Positions 16,996-25,964 of a stretch of 64,000 nucleotides of DNA are shown here, one piece after another (the stretch's first letter is position 1; the number at the start of each line of letters is the position of its first letter). Under the pieces are notes generated by a model. It was not told the DNA's origin, ran no database searches, and saw only the letters and a list, made by a program, of their open reading frames with translations. The stretch spans positions 1,254,688-1,318,687 of the forward strand of contig NZ_CABWIB010000001.1 in the NCBI RefSeq assembly GCF_902505095.1, given 5' to 3'. Origin of the DNA: Oceanivirga miroungae. GTDB lineage: Bacteria > Fusobacteriota > Fusobacteriia > Fusobacteriales > Leptotrichiaceae. Made by a program: the position numbers and the translations under genes.

Positions 16996-18444
16996 CTAAT
17001 TCTCCATTCTTTTTAAATACTCAATTATTATATCTGTCATCTCTGTATTTATTTCTTTTACTAATTTTAAATTCTTATACATATCAAATCCTGCTATTCC
17101 AGTTGCTCTATAGCTATTCATTACAATTTTTAATATTTCACTGTCATCTAATTTTATAGAATTTAAATAAATATTAGATACTTTTTTATCATTTGATTTT
17201 AAATCTATATCAAATGTGATTCCACCAAAAAAATCAAAGTTATACAACTCTAGTTTTGGATTTATAAATCTATCATTTATCTTAAATTCTCCATTTTCAA
17301 ATACTACAAATTCATAATTATGCTCTATTGCTTTTTTTAAAGTTTTAACATCTATCTCAAACACCTTTAAAGTATTTGAAAACTTATATGTATTTAAAAC
17401 CTCTCTCATTGTAACATCTTTACTAAATCCTGAAATCTCATTAGCAAATGATACTACAGAAACATCTGCTTTTGATGCATCTAGTTGTATTTGATTTATA
17501 AAATCAGCTAAACTAGATCCATTTATGGCCATAGATAATCTATCTTCTGGTAAATAGCTTTTATCTAAAGTTGTAATCTTTTTATCTAACTTTTCTTGAG
17601 TTTCACTTTCTAATTTTAACTCTTCTTCCCATTTATCTTCATAAATATCACTTGTAAAATCACAAACTTTAACATTAACATCTTTTGTATCTAAATCTAT
17701 ATCTAATTCCAAATATTTGCTAGCATGTGATCCTGGTTGAACCATAACTGTATTTTTATACTTTACATAAGGAATTAGTCTATGTTGGTGTCCTGTTAAA
17801 ATTAAGTCTAAATCCATAATATCAGCCATTTTACCAGAAACATTTTCATCTGTTTTTTCTACAGTTTCAAATGTATTTATATCAAACTCCATACCCCCGT
17901 GATATATACATATTCTATAATCACAGTCCTTTATATTCTCATACGCTTTTTTTACAGATTCTAATACCTTATTTATTCTATAACCTTCTTTATTTTTTTC
18001 TTGTTCCCAGACATTAACCCAGTCTGTAACTGCTCCAACTATTCCTATTTTTTTACCTTCTACTTCTGTAATGTAGTATGGATAAACATTTTTAAGTTCA
18101 CCTCTTAAATCTTCTAGGTTAGAACAAATAACCTTACCTGAAAAATTATTTACATAATTTTTAAGATAATCATATCCATAATTAAAATCATGGTTTCCCA
18201 AAGTTATATAATCATATGACAATTTACTTGCAATTATTCCTGCAGTTTTTGAATCATTATCTAGTTGTCTATAATATGCAAAAGGACTTCCTTGTAAGGT
18301 ATCTCCTGCATCCATTAATAAAGTATTTTCATCTTTTAGTCTACCATGCTCCATAGCTAAAAGTCCTACTGCTTTTTTTTCTTTATCCATATAATCAGTT
18401 GGGAAATAATGTCCATGTGTATCTGATGTAAAATATATTTTCAT
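16996..18444 (-). CDS. 5'-nucleotidase / metallophosphoesterase, UshA-like, cytoplasmic
   Basis: 482 residues. The N-terminal calcineurin-like domain has SDTHGHYFP, DAGDTLQGSPF, LGNHDFNYG, YHGGME and TGHQHR, a full metal-binding set. The C-terminal half matches the 5'-nucleotidase substrate domain, with SLADFINQIQLDASKADVS. Unlike UshA there is no signal peptide, so it should act inside the cell. Directly downstream of the PhnE-like permeases (1-base gap), it may process what the transporter brings in, e.g. a phosphorylated or cyclic nucleotide. That link is inference. Confidence 0.83.
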   Translation of the reverse strand: MKIYFTSDTHGHYFPTDYMDKEKKAVGLLAMEHGRLKDENTLLMDAGDTLQGSPFAYYRQLDNDSKTAGIIASKLSYDYITLGNHDFNYGYDYLKNYVNNFSGKVICSNLEDLRGELKNVYPYYITEVEGKKIGIVGAVTDWVNVWEQEKNKEGYRINKVLESVKKAYENIKDCDYRICIYHGGMEFDINTFETVEKTDENVSGKMADIMDLDLILTGHQHRLIPYVKYKNTVMVQPGSHASKYLELDIDLDTKDVNVKVCDFTSDIYEDKWEEELKLESETQEKLDKKITTLDKSYLPEDRLSMAINGSSLADFINQIQLDASKADVSVVSFANEISGFSKDVTMREVLNTYKFSNTLKVFEIDVKTLKKAIEHNYEFVVFENGEFKINDRFINPKLELYNFDFFGGITFDIDLKSNDKKVSNIYLNSIKLDDSEILKIVMNSYRATGIAGFDMYKNLKLVKEINTEMTDIIIEYLKRMEN

Positions 18445-18445
18445 T

Positions 18446-19261
18446 TTAATATCCTTTAACTAATCTATTTCTAAGTTTTGTTGAGAAGTACTCAATAAGT
18501 AATATTAGTACTATTAGACAAAGTAATATAGATCCTGCTTCATTCCATTTAAATCCATTTATTGAGAATATTAAAGGAGCTCCTATACCACCTGCACCAA
18601 CTAAACCAAGTATTGTTGCATCTCTTAAATTTATATCAAATCTGTATATAACAGTTGATAAAAATATTGCTGATAATTGTGGAAGTATTCCATGCCAAAT
18701 TTTTTCAAAAGTATTAAGTCCCATAGCATCTAGTGCTTCTAGTATATCTTTATCTATATCCATTATAGATTCAGAAAATAGCTTACTCATCATTCCAACT
18801 GATGTTACAGCCATTGTTAGTGCTCCTGCAAATGGACCTGGACCTACAATTCTAATAAATATTAACCCGTATACTATAGTGGGTATTGTTCTTACCATTA
18901 CTAAAAATACCCTTATTATATACGCAATAAAACTTGGAACTATATTTAAGGAAGTTAAAAACCCAAAAGGCAGTGCTAGTATTGACCCTACAACTGTACC
19001 TACAAAAGCTATTGCCATTGTTTCTAATAATAGATAAGGGATTCCTTCTTTAGTTAAATTTATTAAATCCATATTTGGATTTATAAATCCTTTAAATATA
19101 CCAGATACTATAGTAATTCCTCTTGAATTAAACCCTGTAGTTCTAAGTCCTGTTGTTGACCAAAATATTAATGCTACAACAATAACAAAATTTATTAACA
19201 TTTTTATCTTATAGCTAGGTTCATTTTCTAATTTTTTTATTATTTTTTCATCTTTATTCAT
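18446..19261 (-). CDS. phnE: PhnE-type ABC transporter permease 2
   Basis: 271 residues with about six membrane segments and the permease signature around LDAMGLNTFEKIWHGILPQL. The sequence ends GAGGIGAPLIFSINGFKWNEAG, as is typical for phosphonate-type permeases. Paralog of the neighbouring permease, and the two should form a heterodimer. Substrate unknown: PhnE-family systems move phosphonates, phosphite or phosphate esters, and related ones in mycoplasmas have been linked to other substrates. Confidence 0.85.
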   Translation of the reverse strand: MNKDEKIIKKLENEPSYKIKMLINFVIVVALIFWSTTGLRTTGFNSRGITIVSGIFKGFINPNMDLINLTKEGIPYLLLETMAIAFVGTVVGSILALPFGFLTSLNIVPSFIAYIIRVFLVMVRTIPTIVYGLIFIRIVGPGPFAGALTMAVTSVGMMSKLFSESIMDIDKDILEALDAMGLNTFEKIWHGILPQLSAIFLSTVIYRFDINLRDATILGLVGAGGIGAPLIFSINGFKWNEAGSILLCLIVLILLIEYFSTKLRNRLVKGY

Positions 19262-19270
19262 TTTATCCCC

Positions 19271-20092
19271 CTAACTAAGTTTCTTTCTAAAATATATACT
19301 TAAATTTTCTATTATTAAAACTGTAACAAAAACACAAATTAAAATTGTTCCTAAATTTTCATAAGATCTAAATCCTATATTATGTTTAATTAAAACTCCA
19401 ACTCCTCCTGCTCCAACATATCCTAAAATTGAAGCATATCTAATATTTCCCTCAAAGTTATATAAAGCTGTTGTTAAAAATGTAGGTAGTATTTGTGGTA
19501 TTATTGTTTTAATAAATGATACAAAGTTAGTTGCTCCCATAGACTGCAGTGCTTCATATGCTCCCATATCTGCATTTTCAATTTGTTCATATGTAAGTTT
19601 TCCTACATAAGAAAAAGAAAATATGAAAATCGCAATAATTCCCGCAACTGATCCTATACCAAATATGAAAGTTGCAATCAACGCATTAATTAATGTTGGT
19701 ATTGTTCTTAAAATTGAAAATATTAGTTTTATAAAGCTACTTATTATTACATTTCTATTCATATTAGTTGCTGCTAGATATGCAAATGGTAATGATACAA
19801 ATGCTCCTAAAAATGACCCTAATAAACTCATTTTTATTGTTTCAATTATTGGTCCAATTACAGCTGGAATATATTCTAAATTAGGATTAAATATTCTAGA
19901 TAATATATCCCATAATTTATCTAATCTGTTAAAAAACATTAACCATTTTAAATCTACTACTCTTATAGCTAAAATCCATAGTACTAATATAATAGGTATA
20001 ATAACTATAGCTTTTGATTTTTTTTCATATACTTTTTTCCCATTTGCCAATGTATATTCTTTTGGAGGGAAAATTTTATCAAAAATATCCAT
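19271..20092 (-). CDS. phnE: PhnE-type ABC transporter permease 1
   Basis: 273 residues. A short cytoplasmic N-terminus (DKIFPPKEYTLANGKKVYEKK) precedes six predicted membrane segments. The EAA-like loop is YEALQSMGATNFVSFIKTIIP and the tail GYVGAGGVGVLIKHNIGF matches the partner permease. The ATG shares one base with the phnC stop (TAATG), so translation is coupled. Confidence 0.86.
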   Translation of the reverse strand: MDIFDKIFPPKEYTLANGKKVYEKKSKAIVIIPIILVLWILAIRVVDLKWLMFFNRLDKLWDILSRIFNPNLEYIPAVIGPIIETIKMSLLGSFLGAFVSLPFAYLAATNMNRNVIISSFIKLIFSILRTIPTLINALIATFIFGIGSVAGIIAIFIFSFSYVGKLTYEQIENADMGAYEALQSMGATNFVSFIKTIIPQILPTFLTTALYNFEGNIRYASILGYVGAGGVGVLIKHNIGFRSYENLGTILICVFVTVLIIENLSIYFRKKLS

Positions 20093-20844
20093 TATTCCCC
20101 CTTATTATATGCATCGCCATATATAAGTTCTAATACTTCACTATTAACTTCACTTGATGGACCATCATATACTACAATTCCATCTTTTATACCTATGCAA
20201 CGCTCTGCATATTCAAGCCCTAAATCTATTTCATGTATATTTAATAAAATTGCTATATTATTTTCCTTATTTATCTTTTTTAAATATTCCATAACTTGTC
20301 TTGAAGTAACTGGGTCTAAACTAGCTGTTGGTTCATCAGCTAATATTATCTTAGGATCTTGTGCTATTGTTCTAGCTAATGCTACTCTTTGTTTTTGTCC
20401 TCCACTTAACTGATCAGCTCTACTATATGCTTGCTCTAATATATCAACTTCTTGTAATGCTTCTAGTGCTTTTAGTTTATATTTTTTAGGATACAGCCCT
20501 AATGTTGATTGGAATATATTTAAATCTGGTACAAATCCAGCTAATACATTATTTATAACGCTCATTCTATTTACTAAATTAAATTGTTGAAATATCATAC
20601 CTATATTTCTTCTAAATTTTCTTAATTTTTTTCCTGTTAACTTACTCACATCAACACCTTCAACTAAAAGGCTTCCTGAATTAATATCTATCATTTTATT
20701 TATTGTTCTAATTAAAGTTGACTTCCCTGCTCCACTTCTTCCTATAATAGCTACAAATTCTCCCTCTTTTATTTCAAGGTTAATATCCGTTAATGCTTTA
20801 TATCCATTTTTATATACCTTATCTACTTTTTCAAATTTAATCAT
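20092..20844 (-). CDS. phnC: PhnC-type ABC transporter ATPase
   Basis: 250 residues. Walker A is IGRSGAGKSTLIRTIN, the ABC signature LSGGQKQRVALARTIAQ and Walker B IILADEPTASLD. The NLVNRMSVINNVLAG region is characteristic of phosphonate-type ATPases. It energises the two PhnE-like permeases encoded immediately downstream. It is separated from the binding-protein gene by a hairpin that probably lowers its expression relative to that gene. Confidence 0.9.
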   Translation of the reverse strand: MIKFEKVDKVYKNGYKALTDINLEIKEGEFVAIIGRSGAGKSTLIRTINKMIDINSGSLLVEGVDVSKLTGKKLRKFRRNIGMIFQQFNLVNRMSVINNVLAGFVPDLNIFQSTLGLYPKKYKLKALEALQEVDILEQAYSRADQLSGGQKQRVALARTIAQDPKIILADEPTASLDPVTSRQVMEYLKKINKENNIAILLNIHEIDLGLEYAERCIGIKDGIVVYDGPSSEVNSEVLELIYGDAYNKGE

Positions 20845-20858
20845 TCTTACCCCTTAAA

Positions 20859-20882
20859 AATGGCTAGCATCAAGCTAGCCAT
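20859..20882 (-). terminator. Intercistronic hairpin between phnD and phnC
   Basis: Perfect 9-bp stem ATGGCTAGC/GCTAGCCAT with loop TTGAT, then TTTTT on the minus strand. Probably a partial terminator that keeps binding-protein mRNA in excess. Confidence 0.7.
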
Positions 20883-20890
20883 CTATTTAT

Positions 20891-21934
20891 TTAATTTCTT
20901 GGTTTCAATTCTTTTAAAACGTTTTGTGCTTGTTCTTCTTTATCGTAATCTGACATTTTAGCTTTCTTATATCCCTTATGGCTATATATTTTTATTACCT
21001 TTTTACCTTCATCTGTTTTAGCCATTTCTATGAATGAGTCTGCTAATGCTTCTTTTAATCCTTTATGAGAATTTATTGTTTCAGAATTAGTTGATACTGA
21101 TACTGTATCATTATATATTCTATCTGTAACACCTATTACATTAGTTTCGCTAAAAATATCTTCTTTTCTACCAAATTGGCTTGTCCATAATTTTCCATAA
21201 TCTTTTCTTGCATCAGCATATATAGTTATAACGTCAACTGTATCTGATGCTAATGCAGCAAATGCTGCCCCATAGTTGGCTTGTTCAACTACTGAATCTA
21301 AGTTTGTTATATTTTTTCCATAGTTATCTTGTAACCATATGTATGGATAAATATACCCTGAAGATGATGTTACTCCTCTAACTCCCCATTTTGCTGAGTT
21401 TAAATCTTCCCAAGTTAATTTTTCTCCTGCATTAACTTTTTTTGCAAGTTCTCTACCTTTTTTAGATGGTCCTGCTAATATTAATCCTCTATAAAATGTT
21501 ACTTGTTCTTCTACATCAGTTGTAGGTTTATTTTTATTCCAATCAATTGCTTTTTCAGATTCAACTGAAACTCCATTTCTTGTAGCTGTTAATAATACTT
21601 CTGCCCCGTCTTTATATGTAACTAAAGTTCCTCCTGGTATTAGTCCTAAATCAACTGATCCTGCTGATAAAGCTTCTCCTACTGCTTCATATGTAGTTCC
21701 AACAGAAACTTCAATTTTATCTACTTCAAAACCTTTTTTAGATAATTCTTGTTTTAATAAGCCTTCTAATGGTTTTGTTGCTGTGATAATTTCACCTGGA
21801 TCTCTTGATGGCACAAATTGAATTTTAATTGTGTCAACATTTTTATCATTAGTAGCTACTGTTTCATTACCACTACCACAAGACACAAGCATAATTGATG
21901 CTAAAAACCCTGTTAATAACATTTTTTTCTTCAT
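20891..21934 (-). CDS. phnD: PhnD-type phosphonate/phosphate-ester binding lipoprotein
   Basis: About 347 residues from the ATG at 21934, chosen because GGAGGAAATT lies upstream and the protein then begins as a clean lipoprotein (MKKKMLLTGFLASIMLVSCGSG, lipobox LVSC). The PhnD pattern is VQFVPSRDPG-like (IQFVPSRDPGEI), VGTTYEAVGEALSAGSVDLGLIPGGTLV and ASDTVDVITIYADAR. It delivers substrate to the PhnC-E-E transporter. First gene of a six-gene minus-strand run with its own promoter. Confidence 0.87.
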   Translation of the reverse strand: MKKKMLLTGFLASIMLVSCGSGNETVATNDKNVDTIKIQFVPSRDPGEIITATKPLEGLLKQELSKKGFEVDKIEVSVGTTYEAVGEALSAGSVDLGLIPGGTLVTYKDGAEVLLTATRNGVSVESEKAIDWNKNKPTTDVEEQVTFYRGLILAGPSKKGRELAKKVNAGEKLTWEDLNSAKWGVRGVTSSSGYIYPYIWLQDNYGKNITNLDSVVEQANYGAAFAALASDTVDVITIYADARKDYGKLWTSQFGRKEDIFSETNVIGVTDRIYNDTVSVSTNSETINSHKGLKEALADSFIEMAKTDEGKKVIKIYSHKGYKKAKMSDYDKEEQAQNVLKELKPRN

Positions 21935-22004
21935 AATTTCCTCCAATAAAAATAAATAAAATATTAAAAGTATTTTAAAAATTCCCTTTAAATTTTTCAA
22001 TTAT

Positions 22005-22033
22005 ATTATACCCAAAATTATTATTTTTGTAAA
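22005..22033 (-). promoter_or_regulatory. Promoter of the phnD operon
   Basis: On the minus strand TTTACA (22033-22028), 17-base spacer, TATAAT (22010-22005). Confidence 0.65.
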
Positions 22034-22037
22034 TAAC

Positions 22038-22060
22038 AAAAAAAAGAGACAAGCTCTTTT
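22038..22060 (-). terminator. Terminator of the Ser-Ser-Arg tRNA cluster
   Basis: Minus strand AAAGAG-CTTGT-CTCTTT followed by a run of T. Confidence 0.55.
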
Positions 22061-22127
22061 CATCTATCACTTTTGTAGGTTATACTACATTTTATCCTTA
22101 TTTTTAAAATTGTCAAATAAAAAAAAA

Positions 22128-22204
22128 TGGCGTGCTTCACAAGAGTCGAACTCGTAACCTCCTGATCCGTAGTCAGGCGCTCTAATCCATTGAGCTAGAA
22201 GCAC
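22128..22204 (-). tRNA. tRNA-Arg (ACG)
   Basis: Minus-strand cloverleaf: acceptor GTGCTTC/GAAGCAC, anticodon stem CCTGA/TCAGG with loop CTACGGA (anticodon ACG), T-loop TTCGACT, encoded CCA. 77 bases. Confidence 0.93.
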
Positions 22205-22221
22205 ATATATAATAAAAAAAA

Positions 22222-22313
22222 TGGCGGAGAAGGAGGGATTTGAACCCTCGGTCCGGTATTACCCGGACACTCCCTTAGCAGGGGAGCATATTCGGCCACT
22301 CTAACACTTCTCC
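22222..22313 (-). tRNA. tRNA-Ser (GCT)
   Basis: Acceptor GGAGAAG/CTTCTCC, anticodon loop CTGCTAA (anticodon GCT), long variable arm as expected for Ser, encoded CCA. 92 bases. Confidence 0.93.
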
Positions 22314-22316
22314 AAC

Positions 22317-22406
22317 TGGCGGGCAGACTGGGATTCGAACCCAGACGGCTGTTACACCTTCGCCGGTTTTCAAGACCGGTTCCTTAGCCAGTTCGGACAT
22401 CTGCCC
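22317..22406 (-). tRNA. tRNA-Ser (TGA)
   Basis: Acceptor starts GGGCAGA; anticodon stem CCGGT/ACCGG with loop CTTGAAA (anticodon TGA), long variable arm, encoded CCA. 90 bases, three bases from tRNA-Ser(GCT). Confidence 0.93.
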
Positions 22407-22419
22407 TTTGACAAATAAT

Positions 22420-22449
22420 ATATTAACATATTTTCTTTGTGCTTGTCAA
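22420..22449 (-). promoter_or_regulatory. Promoter of the tRNA cluster
   Basis: Minus strand TTGACA (22449-22444), 18-base spacer, TAATAT (22425-22420). Confidence 0.55.
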
Positions 22450-22457
22450 ATAATATT

Positions 22458-23522
22458 TTAGAATAAACCCTTTATTTTATCCCATGGTGATAAATTTGTT
22501 GCACCTGTCATTGCTAAAATATTTATAGTAGTTATTAATTTTTTATTCTCATTATATATTTTTAAAACTCCTACTTTATCTCCTTTTTTTATAGCACCTT
22601 TTAAGTCTTTCATTTCTACTTCTTCTTTTATATTTGATTTGTGATAATAAAAATCTTTTTCTAATTGCGTATTTATATTTTTTTCCTTTGATTCCTTAAC
22701 AGGAATAGTACTAAAAATACTTTCTTTATCATGAATTTTTTTCATCATTTTCTTATAATTACCACTTATTTTAAGTTGAGAATCAAATCTTGCTTTTAAA
22801 CTTAAATCTCCCATAGTAACAACGATTAAATCCATATTATTTATTTTATAAGTTCCTATCATATTAAAACCAGCACTTAAATGAAATCCTGTTTTTAAAC
22901 CAAAGTTCCCATTTTTACCTAGAATTTGGTTTCTTGATTTATAATATCTACCCTTAATATTAACATATTTTTGGTTTGTAATAGTTATTATTCTCTTATC
23001 TTCTAGTGCCTTTTTTGCTAAAATATACTGATCTTTTGCAGTGGATGTATCTAATCTTTTATGGGTATTACTTGTAGGAAGCCCTGTTGGTGTATAATAC
23101 ATGGTATCTTTCATACCAAATTCTTTTGCTTTTTCATTCATTCTTTTAACAAAACTTCTAACATCACCCGATACATAAATAGCAAGCGCTGTTGCTGAAT
23201 TATTAGCAGAGTATATTAGAGTTGATGCAAGCAAATCATAAACAGATATTCTATCGCCACCATTTAATGGAACAGAACTTTCTCCAACATTTACCGATTC
23301 ATTTATTCTAACTAAATCATTTAATGTAATTTCTTTTTTATCAACTGCATCTAATACTACTATCGCAGTCATAAGTTTAGCTAAAGAGGCTACTGCTCTT
23401 TTTTTATCAGCTCTTTTAGATAAAACAACATCACCATTTTCAAGCCCTGCATAAGCTGTATAATAAGGTAATGTAATTAATGGTAAACTTATAAAAAGTA
23501 ATATACTTAAAAACTTTCTCAT
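22458..23522 (-). CDS. D-alanyl-D-alanine carboxypeptidase (PBP5/DacF type)
   Basis: About 354 residues. A signal peptide (MRKFLSILLFISLPLITLPYY) is followed by the SxxK serine peptidase motif SLAK at 46-49, SANNS (SxN) and LKTGFHLSAG (KTG). This trims the terminal D-Ala of peptidoglycan stem peptides in the periplasm. The C-terminal 110 residues form the usual beta-rich extension, but there is no obvious amphipathic membrane anchor. ATG at 23522 overlaps the nth stop (ATGA) and has AAGGGAG upstream; an ATG at 23555 would delay the signal peptide. Confidence 0.88.
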   Translation of the reverse strand: MRKFLSILLFISLPLITLPYYTAYAGLENGDVVLSKRADKKRAVASLAKLMTAIVVLDAVDKKEITLNDLVRINESVNVGESSVPLNGGDRISVYDLLASTLIYSANNSATALAIYVSGDVRSFVKRMNEKAKEFGMKDTMYYTPTGLPTSNTHKRLDTSTAKDQYILAKKALEDKRIITITNQKYVNIKGRYYKSRNQILGKNGNFGLKTGFHLSAGFNMIGTYKINNMDLIVVTMGDLSLKARFDSQLKISGNYKKMMKKIHDKESIFSTIPVKESKEKNINTQLEKDFYYHKSNIKEEVEMKDLKGAIKKGDKVGVLKIYNENKKLITTINILAMTGATNLSPWDKIKGLF

Positions 23523-24139
23523 TTTTTCTCCCTTATAAGGTCGCAGACATCGCATTCTAATTTTTTACTAATACAACGAAGCCTTCCATGTAATATCATA
23601 TAATGTGATATTATACCCCAGTATTTTTTTGGCACTAATTTCATTAAATCTCTTTCTATAATTATTGGATTTGTAGATTTTGAAAACCCTAATAAGTTAG
23701 ATAGTTTTTTCACATGTGTATCTACAACTATCCCCTCATCTATATTCCATAATTCATGTAATAATACATTGGCTGTTTTTCTACCTACTCCACCTAAAGA
23801 TGTTAATTTTTCTATATCTTGCGGCAATATGCCATTGTAGTCTTCCACTAATGTCTTTGCTCCTAGTTTTAAATTTTTGGCTTTACTATGGTAAAATCCA
23901 GCACTTTTTATATATTCTTCTAACACTTTTATATCCATATTATGTATATCAATTGGATCTTTTACAACTTCAAATAATTTTTTTGTTATAATATTCACTC
24001 TTTTATCTGTACATTGAGCAGATAATACTACTGCTACCATTAGTTGATATTCTGTATTATAGTCTAATGATATTTTAGCATCAGGAAACCTTTTTTCAAA
24101 ATTATTGATAACAAATAACATTTTTTCTTTTTTAGTCAT
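23519..24139 (-). CDS. nth: Endonuclease III, missing the fourth cluster cysteine
   Basis: 206 residues. DNA glycosylase/AP lyase for oxidised pyrimidines. The helix-hairpin-helix LTSLGGVGRKTANVLLHE carries the catalytic Lys, and VDTHVKKLSNLLG contains the catalytic Asp. The 4Fe-4S motif should be C-x6-C-x2-C-x5-C. Here the tail reads CISKKLECDVCDLIREKK and then stops, so the fourth position is Lys. The reading frame is clean in this sequence. The cluster may be absent or ligated differently. Followed with ATGA overlap by the carboxypeptidase gene. Confidence 0.88.
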   Translation of the reverse strand: MTKKEKMLFVINNFEKRFPDAKISLDYNTEYQLMVAVVLSAQCTDKRVNIITKKLFEVVKDPIDIHNMDIKVLEEYIKSAGFYHSKAKNLKLGAKTLVEDYNGILPQDIEKLTSLGGVGRKTANVLLHELWNIDEGIVVDTHVKKLSNLLGFSKSTNPIIIERDLMKLVPKKYWGIISHYMILHGRLRCISKKLECDVCDLIREKK

Positions 24140-24150
24140 AATACCTCTTT

Positions 24151-24178
24151 TAAAATAAAAAACGGGACATGGCCCGTA
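24151..24178 (-). terminator. Terminator of the rplU-prp-rpmA operon
   Basis: Minus strand ACGGG-CCATGT-CCCGT followed by TTTTTTATTTT. Confidence 0.75.
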
Positions 24179-24181
24179 TTT

Positions 24182-24466
24182 TTATTTTTCCTTATATATG
24201 CTTACTCTTTTTTTACCTTTACCAAATGATTCGAATTTAACATAACCATCTGTTAATGCAAATAAAGTATAGTCTTTTCCTAAGCCCATATTAGTTCCTG
24301 GATGGAATTTAGTTCCTCTTTGTCTAACTATTATATTCCCAGCTTTTACTATTTCACCGTCATATTTCTTTACCCCTAAATATTTAGGATTTGAATCTCT
24401 ACCATTTCTTGTAGACCCTTGTCCTTTTTTTGAGGCAAATATTTGTAGGTTTAACTTTAATAACAT
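24182..24466 (-). CDS. rpmA: Ribosomal protein bL27 with cleavable N-terminal extension
   Basis: 94 residues. The N-terminus [10 protein letters not shown] precedes [15 protein letters not shown], where mature L27 begins. This extension is the type removed by the Prp protease in Firmicutes and Fusobacteria, and prp is the gene just upstream. L27 reaches the peptidyl-transferase centre, so removal of the extension is required in those bacteria. Third gene of rplU-prp-rpmA. Confidence 0.96.
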   Translation of the reverse strand: MLLKLNLQIFASKKGQGSTRNGRDSNPKYLGVKKYDGEIVKAGNIIVRQRGTKFHPGTNMGLGKDYTLFALTDGYVKFESFGKGKKRVSIYKEK

Positions 24467-24470
24467 TTTT

Positions 24471-24788
24471 TCATACCTCCATTACTTTTAATTTTAAATT
24501 TTTTGGATATTGTCTACTTAGTTCATCTAAATATAGATACATTGAGTGTAATAAGGTTTGAACTTTTTCATCCCTATTATCTTCCACACTAAATTCTATA
24601 TATCCGTCATCTTGCTTGTATGGCAAATCATATTTTAAATATTCTAATATGCCATTTATTGTCATAACACTGATAGATGACACTGCCGCACATACAATAT
24701 CTGTCCCATAAAAAGATAAATTACTATGTCCTTTTATTTCAAAATACAATATATGTTCTTTATTTCTTTTAAAAAGCACATTAATCAT
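24471..24788 (-). CDS. prp: Ribosomal-processing cysteine protease Prp
   Basis: 105 residues. The conserved pair is His21 in [11 protein letters not shown] and Cys33 in [10 protein letters not shown], the catalytic dyad of Prp, which cuts the N-terminal extension from L27. Encoded between rplU and rpmA, as in Firmicutes. The C-terminal part is variable, as usual for the family. Confidence 0.92.
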   Translation of the reverse strand: MINVLFKRNKEHILYFEIKGHSNLSFYGTDIVCAAVSSISVMTINGILEYLKYDLPYKQDDGYIEFSVEDNRDEKVQTLLHSMYLYLDELSRQYPKNLKLKVMEV

Positions 24789-24790
24789 TT

Positions 24791-25087
24791 TTATCCTTTG
24801 ATTTCTTTAATTTCAATTAAAGTATATTGTTGTCTATGACCTTTTTTTCTATAGTATGTCTTTTTGTTATATTTAAAGTTGATAACCTTTTTTAATTTAC
24901 CGTGTTCTCTTACTGTTGCTATAACTTTTGCACCTTTTATTGATGGTGTTCCTATTTTACCATCTAACATTAATACTTCATTTATTTCAACATCTGAATT
25001 TACTTCAGCAGCTAATTTTTCAACTTTTAATACTGTTCCAACTTCTACTTTATATTGTTTTCCACCAGTTTTTATTACTGCAAACAT
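24791..25087 (-). CDS. rplU: Ribosomal protein bL21
   Basis: 98 residues from ATG 25087 ([15 protein letters not shown]), with GGAGGTGAACATAAG before it; an ATG further upstream would include that ribosome site. The C-terminus [19 protein letters not shown] is typical L21. First gene of the rplU-prp-rpmA operon. Confidence 0.96.
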   Translation of the reverse strand: MFAVIKTGGKQYKVEVGTVLKVEKLAAEVNSDVEINEVLMLDGKIGTPSIKGAKVIATVREHGKLKKVINFKYNKKTYYRKKGHRQQYTLIEIKEIKG

Positions 25088-25190
25088 CTTATGTTCACCT
25101 CCATAATACTTCATTTCGCTACTTAAAGGTTTAGCTATACCCTAAATATGCGCTATACCTATAATATCACAATCTTTGTGTCCTTGTCAA
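25088..25190 (-). promoter_or_regulatory. rplU promoter and possible L21 leader
   Basis: Minus strand TTGACA (25190-25185), 18-base spacer, TATTAT (25166-25161). The roughly 65-base leader contains GGTATAGC twice and the hairpin TTTAG-GGTATAG-CTAAA. L21 leader RNAs that regulate this operon are known in Firmicutes; a match here is only a guess. Confidence 0.5.
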
Positions 25191-25195
25191 ACAAA

Positions 25196-25963
25196 TTACA
25201 ATTCTGATAAAATTATAGGCTTCCCATCTATTATTGCTACACTATGTTCAAAGTGAGCAGATCTTTTTCTGTCTATAGTTTTAACTGTCCAACCATCTTT
25301 TGAAATTTTTACTTTGTGTGTACCCATATTTAACATAGGTTCTATTGCTATTACCAATCCATTTTCAATAAGCATTCCTGTATTTTTTTTACCATAATTC
25401 ATAACATAAGGATCTTCATGTATTTCAAATCCTACTCCATGACCTGTAAAGTCTCTAACCACAGAAAATCCATTTTTTTCTGCATACGATTGAACAGCAT
25501 AACCAATATCACCTAATCTATTTCCTGCTATAGCTTGTTCTATACCTAAATCTCTTGATTTTCTTGTTACATCAATTAGTTTTTTAGATCTTTCATCTAT
25601 TCTACCAACTGGGAAAGTATATGCTGCATCTCCATAAAAGCCATCTAATTCTGTGACTATATCAAGACTTACTATATCTCCTTCTTTTAAGATTTTATCT
25701 TTTCTAGGTACTCCATGTACAACTTCTTCATTTACAGATATACAAGTTGCATGTTGATAAGGTGGATATGGCCAACCTATATCATAACCTTTAGTAGCAC
25801 AATTAGCTCCTTGGCTTAAAATATAGTCTTCGCATATCTTATCTAATTCTAAAGTACTTATTCCTTCCTTTATATACTCAGGAATTATATCTCTAAATAT
25901 TCTAGCTATTATTTTATTTGCTTTTTCAATCTTTTTTATATCGTCTAATGTTTTTAATTTCAT
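25196..25963 (-). CDS. map: Methionine aminopeptidase, type I
   Basis: 255 residues. Metal ligands in order: Asp in VSLDIVTELDGFYGDAAYTF (two Asp), His in FTGHGVGFEIHEDP, Glu in AIEPMLNMG and Glu in FEHSVAI. CISVNEEVVHGVP supplies the substrate His. It removes initiator methionine from nascent proteins. Directly follows adk (1-base gap), the classic adk-map pairing. Confidence 0.95.
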   Translation of the reverse strand: MKLKTLDDIKKIEKANKIIARIFRDIIPEYIKEGISTLELDKICEDYILSQGANCATKGYDIGWPYPPYQHATCISVNEEVVHGVPRKDKILKEGDIVSLDIVTELDGFYGDAAYTFPVGRIDERSKKLIDVTRKSRDLGIEQAIAGNRLGDIGYAVQSYAEKNGFSVVRDFTGHGVGFEIHEDPYVMNYGKKNTGMLIENGLVIAIEPMLNMGTHKVKISKDGWTVKTIDRKRSAHFEHSVAIIDGKPIILSEL

Positions 25964-25964
25964 C

